This document shows positions 1 through 5,186 of a stretch of DNA of 6,787 bases, one piece after another (position 1 is the stretch's first letter; every line of letters starts with the position of its first letter). The DNA lies in contig JAJFHB010000447.1 in assembly GCA_021775795.1 (NCBI GenBank), positions 1 through 6,787 on the forward strand. Direction: 5' to 3'. Both the position numbers and the translations under genes were made by a program. This DNA is from Hyphomicrobiales bacterium (GTDB lineage: Bacteria > Pseudomonadota > Alphaproteobacteria > Rhizobiales > JAJFHB01). The notes under the pieces are model-generated. The model was not told the origin of the DNA. It saw nothing but the letters and a program-made list of their open reading frames with translations, and did no database searches.

Positions 1-57
1 CTCCACCATTTCAAGCGGATTTTGGGGCTCTTCCAGAAGAGCTTGTACAGATGCCAT
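1..57 (-). CDS. YbjN-domain-like protein, N-terminal fragment
   Basis: A minus-strand reading frame opens with ATG at 57-55 and runs off the left edge after 19 codons (MASVQALLEEPQNPLEMVE). A G-rich Shine-Dalgarno-like stretch (GAGGGG on the minus strand) lies four bases upstream of the ATG, which supports this start. The NPLxxxE block near the N-terminus, followed in family members by a segment around an E-W pair outside this window, resembles alphaproteobacterial YbjN-domain proteins. These often sit close to ubiK and lgt in this class. YbjN proteins are soluble, of poorly defined role, and linked in enterobacteria to motility and stress phenotypes. Only 19 residues are visible, so the family call rests mainly on this short motif and the neighbourhood. 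That a gene starts here is more secure than which gene it is. Confidence 0.5.
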   Translation of the reverse strand, partial: MASVQALLEEPQNPLEMVE

Positions 58-345
58 GGATCCCCTCGCGTCCCTAGCTGCTTCAGGGTGAAGCGGCTTG
101 TCGCCGCCACCACATATCGTGTTCAAATACGAATCACACACAACTCACAGAAACATGACGGTTGATCATGTCGGTGGCAAGCGCAGGAAACTCGTGTCCA
201 CACTGTTGTGCAGGATCAGCTGCTGCAACGTGTCTCATACGGGTGCCGGCCGCACAAAATGGCGCGTCCAAAACTGCTCTTAAGCGAGATCACGTCTTGT
301 TTAGATGCACAGGGGATGGCGCGAGTTACACATCGGCGGCAGAAA
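58..345. other. Intergenic gap without a convincing gene
   Basis: This 288-base stretch lies between the start of the YbjN-like gene and the stop codon of the small membrane protein, both on the minus strand. The short open frames in it are Cys-, Arg- and His-rich, have no good ribosome-binding site and overlap each other in several frames, so I do not call a gene. It should contain the promoter and leader of the YbjN-like gene. I see no hairpin followed by a minus-strand T-run that would be a Rho-independent terminator for the membrane protein. The only structured part is the hairpin pair at 80-107. Confidence 0.5.
80..107 (-). other. Two adjacent small hairpins in the leader of the YbjN-like gene
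   Basis: Bases 80-94 form a perfect 6-bp inverted repeat with a 3-base loop (GCTTCA/TGAAGC). Bases 93-107 form a 5-bp inverted repeat with a 5-base loop (GCGGC/GCCGC). The two share bases 93-94, so on the minus-strand transcript they could be mutually exclusive or compete. They end 22 bases upstream of the ATG at 57. Neither is followed by a T-run, so a terminator is unlikely. Short stems like these can occur by chance, and a regulatory role is only inference. Confidence 0.25.
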
Positions 346-651
346 CTACTTTCTGCCAAACGGTACGGCGAGAATACAAGCGATGGAATAGTAGAACAGG
401 AACATGACGACATATCCACCAGCTCCGGTTGGTGAGGCGCCAAACTCGTGGAACTCGAACAGTCCTGTCCACGAGAAAACGACACCCGGGATATGCCAGA
501 TTAGTAATGCGGCTAAAAAGATGAGAGTGCCGGCAACCGGCAGGAAACCGGCAAATGCGACGCCGAAAACAGCAAACGCCCAGACAAAGGCTACAATGCC
601 CAGAATGATTTTCCAGCGTTTGGCAAAAAAGGAAATGATTGCGTCAATCAT
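346..651 (-). CDS. Small multi-pass inner-membrane protein, function unknown
   Basis: A 101-residue hydrophobic protein that I do not recognise as a named family. A short N-terminal segment with a basic cluster (KRWK, residues 11-14) is followed by hydrophobic stretches at about 15-36, 38-60 and 79-97, so roughly three membrane segments. Between the last two is a loop with aromatic and acidic residues (FEFHEFGASPTG, about 65-76). The protein ends in a basic FGRK, and the basic N-terminal cluster suggests a cytoplasmic N-terminus. I chose the ATG at 651 because MIDAIISFF begins a natural reading and AAGGGG precedes it by four bases. Two in-frame ATGs at 666 and 681 lie inside tandem repeats and would add five or ten residues (MPRGC, MPKGC). 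The frame is closed upstream by a TAG that coincides with the stop of the preceding ubiK-like gene. It is probably co-transcribed with that gene, which ends only 54 bases before this start. Confidence 0.7.
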   Translation of the reverse strand: MIDAIISFFAKRWKIILGIVAFVWAFAVFGVAFAGFLPVAGTLIFLAALLIWHIPGVVFSWTGLFEFHEFGASPTGAGGYVVMFLFYYSIACILAVPFGRK

Positions 652-685
652 GCATCCCCTTGGCATGCATCCCTTTGGCATGCAT
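644..685 (-). other. Possible 13-codon mini-ORF overlapping the membrane-protein start
   Basis: In a different frame from the membrane protein, an ATG at 685 opens a frame encoding MHAKGMHAKGMHD and stopping at TGA 646-644, just past the ATG at 651. It is built entirely from the 15-bp repeats. Its own GGGG is directly adjacent to the ATG, too close for a good Shine-Dalgarno, so translation is doubtful. If it were translated it would end on top of the real start and could couple to it. Confidence 0.12.
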
Positions 686-693
686 CCCCGTGG
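649..693. repeat. Three tandem 15-bp repeats at a translation start
   Basis: Three contiguous 15-bp units occupy 649-663 (CATGCATCCCCTTGG), 664-678 (CATGCATCCCTTTGG) and 679-693 (CATGCATCCCCGTGG). They differ at only three positions in total. Read on the minus strand, each unit supplies a purine-rich stretch (AAGGGG, AAAGGG or ACGGGG) followed four bases later by an ATG, so the array is a triplicated ribosome-binding-site-plus-start cassette for the small membrane protein. The unit is a multiple of three, so all three ATGs are in one frame and copy-number change would leave the frame intact. Such arrays usually arise by replication slippage. Confidence 0.9.
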
Positions 694-705
694 TTTGTGC
701 CAGAA

Positions 706-1023
706 CTAGGAAGCGTCCGCGCCGGGTTTTTTGGCGGCTGTGCGTTTGCGGGCTGCCGGCTTGGGTTTTGCAAGCTTATCTATCTTTGCTTCCAGAGTGG
801 CGATCTGGGCCTTTAGCTGTTCGTTCTCTTCGCGCGCCCGTGATGCCATTTCGCGCACGACTTCAAACTCTTCCCGGTTGACCATATCCATATCGTTGAG
901 GATGCGCTCTGCCTGGCTGCGCATAAGAGTGTCCACTTCGTTCCGCACACCCTGGGCAGCACCGGCTGCGTTCGTAAGGACTTTTGCGAGCTCGTCAAAG
1001 ATACGCGATGTCGACTGGTTCAT
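706..1023 (-). CDS. ubiK: Accessory factor UbiK family protein (BMFP domain)
   Basis: A 105-residue protein of the UbiK/YqiC family (formerly DUF526, BMFP). In enterobacteria UbiK is an accessory factor of aerobic ubiquinone biosynthesis that works with the lipid-binding protein UbiJ and interacts with the hydroxylation and methylation complex. It forms coiled-coil trimers and has membrane-fusogenic activity. An amphipathic N-terminal half contains RIFDELAKVLTNAAGAAQG (7-25), then the family-typical region VNREEFEVVREMA (48-60). A predicted coiled coil follows (about 60-85, AREENEQLKAQIATLEAKI region), then a short Lys/Ala/Pro-rich basic tail (86-100). I start at ATG 1023 because family members begin MxQxxxRxFDxLA. 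A GTG at 1071 in the same frame would add 16 residues of unlikely sequence (LLARDASLLANG), and it lies almost on the predicted transcription start. The Shine-Dalgarno is weak (GGAAA, eight bases upstream). The gene is divergent from lgt, and the small membrane protein follows downstream. Confidence 0.88.
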   Translation of the reverse strand: MNQSTSRIFDELAKVLTNAAGAAQGVRNEVDTLMRSQAERILNDMDMVNREEFEVVREMASRAREENEQLKAQIATLEAKIDKLAKPKPAARKRTAAKKPGADAS

Positions 1024-1079
1024 GCTGTCGTTTCCGTTTGCAAGGAGAGAGGCGTCTCGCGCCAATAACACATGGCTTT

Positions 1080-1108
1080 ACTATGGGTCTGTCAGCGCTG
1101 CATATCAA
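1080..1108 (-). promoter_or_regulatory. Candidate sigma-70-type promoter for the ubiK-like gene
   Basis: On the minus strand TTGATA (1108-1103) is followed after exactly 17 bases by CATAGT (1085-1080). These match the -35 and -10 consensus at five and four of six positions. Transcription would start near 1073 and give a leader of about 50 bases to the ATG at 1023. This fits placement in the divergent region with lgt. Confidence 0.45.
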
Positions 1109-1134
1109 GGTTGATACTGAAGCACCTATGTTGC

Positions 1135-1164
1135 TTGACAGTGCTGCGCCGTGCATCGCAGTGT
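1135..1164 (+). promoter_or_regulatory. Tentative promoter for the lgt operon
   Basis: CTTGACA at 1134-1140 matches the alphaproteobacterial -35 core exactly. The only -10 at usual distance is CAGTGT (1159-1164, spacing 18), which keeps the two most conserved -10 positions (second A, last T) but little else. If it is used, transcription would begin around 1171, at or next to the lgt ATG at 1172, making a nearly leaderless message. That fits the absence of a good Shine-Dalgarno in front of lgt. The -35 box is clear but the -10 is weak. Confidence 0.3.
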
Positions 1165-1171
1165 CCGCGTC

Positions 1172-2005
1172 ATGATTGCCTTATCCATACCGTATCCGGA
1201 TATCGATCCGGTCATCTTTCAACTGGGTCCGCTTGCGATCCGCTGGTACTCGCTGGCCTATGTCGCTGGATTGATCTGCGCGTGGATCTACTTGAAAAGG
1301 CTCATGCGGTCGGACGAAATATGGGGCGGTAAATCCCCGGCTACGGCACTTCACATCGACGACCTTCTGTTCTGGGGCACCTTGGGTGTGATCATTGGTG
1401 GACGCCTTGGGTCGGTACTGTTCTACGATCTGGGAAGATATCTCGACGAGCCCTTGGCAGTGTTTGCGGTGTGGCAGGGTGGAATGTCCTTCCACGGCGG
1501 CTTGCTGGGCGTTGCCTTCGCCGTTTTTGTCTATGCGAAAGTGAGGGATTTGGAGTTTCTTCCGATGATTGATGCTGTTGCGACAGCTGTGCCGATTGGT
1601 TTGTTTTTCGGGCGCATCGCGAATTTCATCAACGGCGAACTTTATGGCCGTGTAACGGACGTGCCCTGGGCAATGGTGTTTCCATTCGGCGGTCCAGAGG
1701 CGCGCCATCCCAGTCAGCTTTATGAAGCCTTCCTGGAAGGTCTTGTTCTGTTTGCCATCATTCGTCTTGGGACCCACACCTTTGGGTGGCTCAAGCGGCC
1801 GGGGCTGGTGTCCGGTGTGTTTGTCGCAGGTTACGGTGCGGCGCGCATCATGATTGAGTTTGCGCGCGAGCCGGACCGGAACATCGGATTTCTGGCTGGC
1901 GGGGTCACCATGGGTATGGCGCTTTCCGTGCCGATGGTCCTTCTGGGTGTCTGGCTTATCATTCGGTCGCAGCGGAATGCGGGGCAACCGGGCTCAGTCT
2001 CGTGA
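1172..2005 (+). CDS. lgt: Prolipoprotein diacylglyceryl transferase Lgt
   Basis: Lgt moves diacylglycerol from phosphatidylglycerol to the lipobox cysteine of prolipoproteins in the inner membrane, the first step of lipoprotein maturation. The 277-residue polytopic protein has the family landmarks. They are the N-terminal DPVIFQLGPLAIRWYSLAY (12-30), the GMSFHGGLLG motif (104-113) with His108 corresponding to E. coli His103, and the Lgt signature GRIANFINGELYGR (147-160) with Arg148, Asn151 and Glu156. HPSQLYEA (179-186) and EFAREPD (229-235), with Arg232 in the position of the essential E. coli Arg239, complete the set. Length is normal. I use ATG 1172 because alphaproteobacterial homologues begin a few residues before the PxPDIDPV block. 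A GTG at 1151 would add seven residues (HRSVRV) of no family character. The Shine-Dalgarno is poor. The stop codon overlaps the next gene's GTG start, and it is the first gene of a four-gene plus-strand operon. Confidence 0.97.
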   Translation: MIALSIPYPDIDPVIFQLGPLAIRWYSLAYVAGLICAWIYLKRLMRSDEIWGGKSPATALHIDDLLFWGTLGVIIGGRLGSVLFYDLGRYLDEPLAVFAVWQGGMSFHGGLLGVAFAVFVYAKVRDLEFLPMIDAVATAVPIGLFFGRIANFINGELYGRVTDVPWAMVFPFGGPEARHPSQLYEAFLEGLVLFAIIRLGTHTFGWLKRPGLVSGVFVAGYGAARIMIEFAREPDRNIGFLAGGVTMGMALSVPMVLLGVWLIIRSQRNAGQPGSVS

Positions 2006-3093
2006 CACCTCTGCACCGCGAACTGGTTCAACTCATCGAGGCGGAAGGGCCCCTGACCATCGACCGTTTTATGTCGATCTGTCTTGGTCACCCGCGATTT
2101 GGTTACTACATGAACCGTGATCCCTTTGGCCGCGGCGGTGATTTCGTGACGGCACCTGAAGTGTCGCAAATGTTTGGCGAACTTGTGGGGGTGTGGTGCG
2201 CAGAAATGTGGTCGACGCTTGGGCGCCCTGAGAGCTTTGCTGTGATCGAGCTTGGCCCTGGTCGCGGCACCTTAATGGCCGACATTGTCCGGGCAGCAGG
2301 TGTGTTGCCGGATTTCCTGCCCGCTGCGGAGTTTCATCTGGTTGAGACAAGTCCTCTCTTGCGCGGGCGACAAAGGGAAACGCTTTCCAATCTGGATGGG
2401 CGTGTCCACTGGCACGACCACATTCTTGATGTGCCGCCAGGACCTGCTCTTATTGTCGCCAACGAGTTTTTTGATGCGCTTCCGGTGCGGCAACTGGAAT
2501 GGCGCACGGGGTCGTGGTGCGAGCGCGCCATCGGACTTGATGACAATGGTGAACTGTCGCTTGGTCTCAAGTATGAAGTGAGGGACACACCCTCTTTTTT
2601 GGACGGCCTGCAGGCAGCGGACGGCGATGTTGTGGAGTTGTCGCCTGATCGTGCGAATTACATGGCAGTACTGGTTGAACGGGCGCTTGCAGCCCCGCTG
2701 TACGGTTTGGTAATCGATTATGGGCATCAAAAATCGGCGCTTGGCGACACGCTTCAGGCTGTACGGGAACATGAATATTGCCAAATTGTAGATACCCCCG
2801 GTGAGAGTGATCTGACCGCGCATGTGGATTTTCAAGCTCTTGGCGCGGCTGCGACGATGGCGGGAGCCTGTGCCAGTGAGGTCATTACCCAAAGGCAATT
2901 TCTGCAACAACTCGGCATAGAGACGCGTGCTGCCCGTCTCAAGGAGGGGGCGGAGAAAACCCTGTGCGATGACATAGATCAGGCCCTTGCGCGCCTCATC
3001 GATTGTGATCAAATGGGCAACCTGTTTAAGGTCATGGCAGTTTCGTCACCCGCCATCCCCGTGCCTTACCCGTTCACTCTGGAGACCTCATGA
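2002..3093 (+). CDS. NDUFAF7/MidA-family SAM-dependent methyltransferase
   Basis: A 363-residue class I SAM-dependent methyltransferase of the COG1565 family. The mitochondrial member NDUFAF7 (MidA in Dictyostelium) dimethylates an arginine of the complex I subunit NDUFS2 and is needed for complex I assembly. The role of bacterial members is inferred by analogy. Family blocks visible in order are CLGHPRFGYY (27-36), GRGGDFVTAPEVSQMFGE (43-60), the SAM-binding glycine motif ELGPGRGTLM (83-92), FHLVETSPLL (111-120), NEFFDALPVRQ (154-164), VIDYGH (237-242) and LTAHVDF (271-277). The start is GTG at 2002 within a GTGA overlap with lgt, and the N-terminal TPLHRELVQLIEAEGPLTI is typical of the family, which supports it. 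The 4-base overlaps at both ends suggest translational coupling. Length is normal for the family and nothing looks broken. Confidence 0.93.
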   Translation: MTPLHRELVQLIEAEGPLTIDRFMSICLGHPRFGYYMNRDPFGRGGDFVTAPEVSQMFGELVGVWCAEMWSTLGRPESFAVIELGPGRGTLMADIVRAAGVLPDFLPAAEFHLVETSPLLRGRQRETLSNLDGRVHWHDHILDVPPGPALIVANEFFDALPVRQLEWRTGSWCERAIGLDDNGELSLGLKYEVRDTPSFLDGLQAADGDVVELSPDRANYMAVLVERALAAPLYGLVIDYGHQKSALGDTLQAVREHEYCQIVDTPGESDLTAHVDFQALGAAATMAGACASEVITQRQFLQQLGIETRAARLKEGAEKTLCDDIDQALARLIDCDQMGNLFKVMAVSSPAIPVPYPFTLETS

Positions 3094-3878
3094 TTGAAGC
3101 CGCCAACCTCAACAAAATACCGGATGTTCGCCACGGGTTCTTTACCCGGGAAGGTGGCTTTTCTTCCGGACATTACGGCGGGCTCAACTGTTCTTACAGC
3201 TCTGGAGATGCTGCGGAAAACGTGGCACGGAACCGCGAACACATCGCAACGGCTCTGGGTGTCGAAGCGCCCCACCTGATGGTGGCACAGCAGTATCACA
3301 GCGCCGAGGTGGTGACGGTTACAACACCATGGTCGCGCGAGAATACGCCCAAAGCCGACGGCCTCGTTACCGCAATACCCAACATCGCGTTGGGAGTTAC
3401 CACTGCTGATTGCGGACCGGTGCTGTTTGCAGATCAGGAGGGAGGCGTCATAGGTGCAGCGCATGCAGGCTGGCGCGGTGCTCTGGGGGGCGTCACTGAT
3501 GCCACCATTGCGGCGATGGAAGGGCTAGGCGCCCGGAGAGAGCGGATATTTGCGGCACTGGGCCCAACCATATCGGGACCTGTCTATGAAGTTGGATCAG
3601 AATTGCGCGAGGAGTTTGTGACGGCTGCCAGCGCTTCTGAGCAGTATTTTTCGCCCTCTGACCGGGAAGGTCACTTTCTGTTCGATCTCCCCGCCTATAT
3701 TAAGCAGCGCCTTTTTGATGCAGGAATTGCATCAGTAGAAATCCTCGGCACCTGTACATATTCGGATAAAAACAGGTTTTTCAGTTTCAGACGTACGACC
3801 CACCGCAATGAGAAAATCTATGGTTGTCAGTTGTCGGCGATAACGCTTGGCCCTGACAGTTTCATAAGGGAGGCATGA
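3090..3878 (+). CDS. pgeF: Peptidoglycan editing factor PgeF (laccase-domain, DUF152/YfiH family)
   Basis: A 262-residue protein of the YfiH/YlmD/LACC1 family, once annotated as multicopper polyphenol oxidase. In E. coli PgeF prevents wrong amino acids (for example L-Ser or Gly in place of L-Ala) from persisting in the peptidoglycan stem peptide. Relatives including LACC1/FAMIN also show purine-nucleoside phosphorylase and adenosine deaminase activity, so the biochemical reaction is debated. Visible motifs are HGFFTREGGFS (15-25), GLNCS (31-35), the NVARNRE block (44-50), QQYHSAEV (67-74), TTADCGPVLFAD (104-115) and AHAGWRGAL (124-132). His70, Cys108 and His125 match the conserved zinc-binding His-Cys-His triad. 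The C-terminal FFSFRRTTHRNE-like block (about 228-239) is typical, and length is normal. The ATG at 3090 overlaps the methyltransferase stop (ATGA). The final codons contain the Shine-Dalgarno of the next gene. Confidence 0.95.
   Translation: MIEAANLNKIPDVRHGFFTREGGFSSGHYGGLNCSYSSGDAAENVARNREHIATALGVEAPHLMVAQQYHSAEVVTVTTPWSRENTPKADGLVTAIPNIALGVTTADCGPVLFADQEGGVIGAAHAGWRGALGGVTDATIAAMEGLGARRERIFAALGPTISGPVYEVGSELREEFVTAASASEQYFSPSDREGHFLFDLPAYIKQRLFDAGIASVEILGTCTYSDKNRFFSFRRTTHRNEKIYGCQLSAITLGPDSFIREA
3866..3873 (+). promoter_or_regulatory. Strong Shine-Dalgarno for the M24-family gene
   Basis: AAGGGAGG lies within the last codons of pgeF, nine bases before the ATG at 3883. It is the best ribosome-binding site in the window and decides the start of the downstream gene over the overlapping ATG at 3875, which is in another frame. 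Confidence 0.7.
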
Positions 3879-3882
3879 TTCA

Positions 3883-5034
3883 ATGGCTTTGCATTTTGAG
3901 CAGAATGAATACGATGCACGGGTAAAGAGTGTGACCGATCAACTGGCGGAATCCGGGCTCGATGGCATCCTCATGTTCGCTCAGGAAAGCATGTATTACC
4001 TCACCGGATACGACACCTTCGGCTTTTGCTTTTTTCAATGCCTGTATCTTGGTAGCGATGGAACACTCGCACTGCTGACGCGATCTGCCGATTTTCGTCA
4101 GGCGCAACATACGTCCACTCTCCAGGATATACGGGTGTGGACGGATGAAGGCGGCGCCCGGCCGGAAGTGCAGTTGCGCGATATGCTTGAAAGCCTGGGA
4201 GCGCGCGGCAAGCGGTTTGGGATCGAGTATAATTCTTATGGCCTGACGGCAGCGCTTGGAAAGGCGGTTGACACCGCACTGGACGGATTCTGCAGGCTCG
4301 AAGATGCCTCCGATCTTGTGCCGCAGATCCGAGTGTACAAAAGCCCGGCAGAGCTGGATTACGTGCGGCGCGCCGGTGAACTGGGAGATGCCGCCTTTGA
4401 TGCGGCCGTTGCGACAATCCAAGCCGGCGCCAATGAAGGTGACATTCTGGCTGCCATGCAGGGCGCAGTGTTCTCAGGCGGGGGAGACTATCCGGGTAAT
4501 GAGTTCATCATTGGCTCTGGCGCCGATGCCTTGCTGTGCCGCTACAAGTCTGGACGGCGGCAGCTGTCAGCCAATGATCAGATCACTCTCGAGTGGGCGG
4601 GTGTCTACCGTCATTATCATGCAGCGCTCATGCGTACGGCCATTGTCGGCGAACCGGCGCCCGAGCATCTGGCCATGTATGCTGCCAGCCGTGACGCCCT
4701 CGCGGCCTGCGAAGAGCAGATCAGGCCCGGCCGGACAGCCGGCGATGTGTTTGATGCTCACGCACGCGTCATGGATGCCGCAGGCCTGAGAGAGCATCGG
4801 CTGAACGCCTGCGGCTATTCGCTGGGCGCGAAATTTACACCAAGCTGGATGGATTGGCCGATGTTCTATCACGGCAATGAAGGCGTTATCGGCAAGGATA
4901 TGGTGTTCTTCGCCCACATGATCTTGATGGACTCCAAATCGGGCTGCGCGATGACTCTTGGGCGTACTTACATCGTTACCGATACAGGGGCCGAGACGGT
5001 CTCGGGCGCTTCGCTCGATCTGATCAGGAAATAG
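3883..5034 (+). CDS. M24 (pita-bread) family protein lacking canonical metal ligands
   Basis: A 383-residue protein with the two-part layout of the Xaa-Pro peptidase/creatinase superfamily. The creatinase-type N-terminal domain (about 10-145) contains the GLDGILMFAQESMYYLTGYDT region (25-45). A linker IRVYKSPAELDYVRRA (149-164) leads into the pita-bread domain (about 165-383). Aligned by eye to prolidase and aminopeptidase P, the five metal positions are all changed. The first Asp is Glu237 (ITLEWAG), the second Asp is Ala248 (HYHAALMRT), the His is Tyr312 (CGYSLGAKF), the first Glu is His345 (MVFFAHMIL) and the last Glu is Gly360 (MTLGRTY). It may therefore be a non-metal hydrolase like creatinase, use another metal site, or be non-enzymatic. 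The blocks SWMDWPMFYHGN (321-332) and VYRHYHAALMRT are also reminiscent of the branch containing the DMSP lyase DddP, but I cannot establish that. It is last in the lgt operon, four bases after pgeF, with a strong Shine-Dalgarno. The link to its neighbours is unclear. Confidence 0.85.
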   Translation: MALHFEQNEYDARVKSVTDQLAESGLDGILMFAQESMYYLTGYDTFGFCFFQCLYLGSDGTLALLTRSADFRQAQHTSTLQDIRVWTDEGGARPEVQLRDMLESLGARGKRFGIEYNSYGLTAALGKAVDTALDGFCRLEDASDLVPQIRVYKSPAELDYVRRAGELGDAAFDAAVATIQAGANEGDILAAMQGAVFSGGGDYPGNEFIIGSGADALLCRYKSGRRQLSANDQITLEWAGVYRHYHAALMRTAIVGEPAPEHLAMYAASRDALAACEEQIRPGRTAGDVFDAHARVMDAAGLREHRLNACGYSLGAKFTPSWMDWPMFYHGNEGVIGKDMVFFAHMILMDSKSGCAMTLGRTYIVTDTGAETVSGASLDLIRK

Positions 5035-5062
5035 TTCGTTAACCATAAGATGATGTAACGAA
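5035..5062. other. Inverted repeat right after the M24-gene stop, containing a TTAACCAT motif
   Basis: A perfect 7-bp inverted repeat TTCGTTA (5035-5041) / TAACGAA (5056-5062) with a 14-base loop begins one base after the TAG. No T-run follows, so it is a weak candidate for an intrinsic terminator, though it could stabilise the 3' end of the operon message. Overlapping its left arm is TTAACCAT (5039-5046), the half-site form reported for the alphaproteobacterial cell-cycle regulator CtrA. A full TTAA-N7-TTAA box is not present. Confidence 0.35.
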
Positions 5063-5098
5063 TGTCAGCAATTTGTTTCAACGGGGTCCTGTTTGCGT

Positions 5099-5138
5099 AT
5101 GACTGAGCCAATCGCCCCATTGACAAGGGTTCAGTCAT
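5099..5138. promoter_or_regulatory. Inverted repeat bracketing a TTGACA box upstream of the lipoprotein gene
   Basis: ATGACTGA (5099-5106) and TCAGTCAT (5131-5138) form a perfect 8-bp inverted repeat. The stem can extend by a G-T and two C-G pairs towards an 18-base loop. TTGACA at 5120-5125 lies between the arms and could be the -35 of the lipoprotein promoter. The base run at proper distance (AAAGCT, 5143-5148, spacing 17) is a poor -10. The element could be a terminator stem without a clear U-tract for the preceding operon, a regulator operator around the -35, or both. The ATG at 5187 is 48 bases downstream. Confidence 0.4.
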
Positions 5139-5186
5139 TTAGAAAGCTGAAATCGGGCGAGGCCTGAGTTTGGCGGGTAAAATGTA

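Noticed and set aside
98..435. Overlapping plus-strand open frames in and beyond the left intergenic gap
   Set aside because: Cys/His/Arg-rich translations in two or three overlapping frames, no Shine-Dalgarno, and partial overlap with the membrane-protein gene on the other strand.
706..1071. GTG start at 1071 for the UbiK-family protein
   Set aside because: The extra 16 residues are untypical of the family and the codon lies almost at the predicted transcription start. ATG 1023 begins the conserved N-terminus.
1151..1171. GTG start at 1151 for lgt
   Set aside because: It adds seven residues with no family similarity and lies between the candidate -35 and transcription start.
1181..1987. 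Long minus-strand open frame (268 codons) antisense to lgt
   Set aside because: It mirrors lgt codons, is Arg/His/Pro/Gln-rich without domain character, has no ribosome-binding site and lies wholly within a well-supported gene.
2272..3012. Minus-strand open frame (246 codons) antisense to the methyltransferase gene
   Set aside because: It reads as a low-quality basic sequence with no motif and no start signal. The plus-strand gene explains the region completely.
3880..4422. Minus-strand open frame (180 codons) antisense to the M24 gene
   Set aside because: No start signal and no recognisable domain. The opposite strand carries clear M24 family motifs.
3883..5034. DMSP lyase DddP as the function of the M24 protein
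   Set aside because: Some C-terminal blocks look similar from memory, but the Asp/His/Glu metal ligands DddP uses are not visible here and the gene sits in an envelope operon. The similarity is not enough for a functional call.
5099..5141. Rho-independent terminator for the lgt operon
   Set aside because: A good stem exists but the right arm is followed by TTAG rather than a T-run and the loop is long, so I list it as an inverted repeat of uncertain role.
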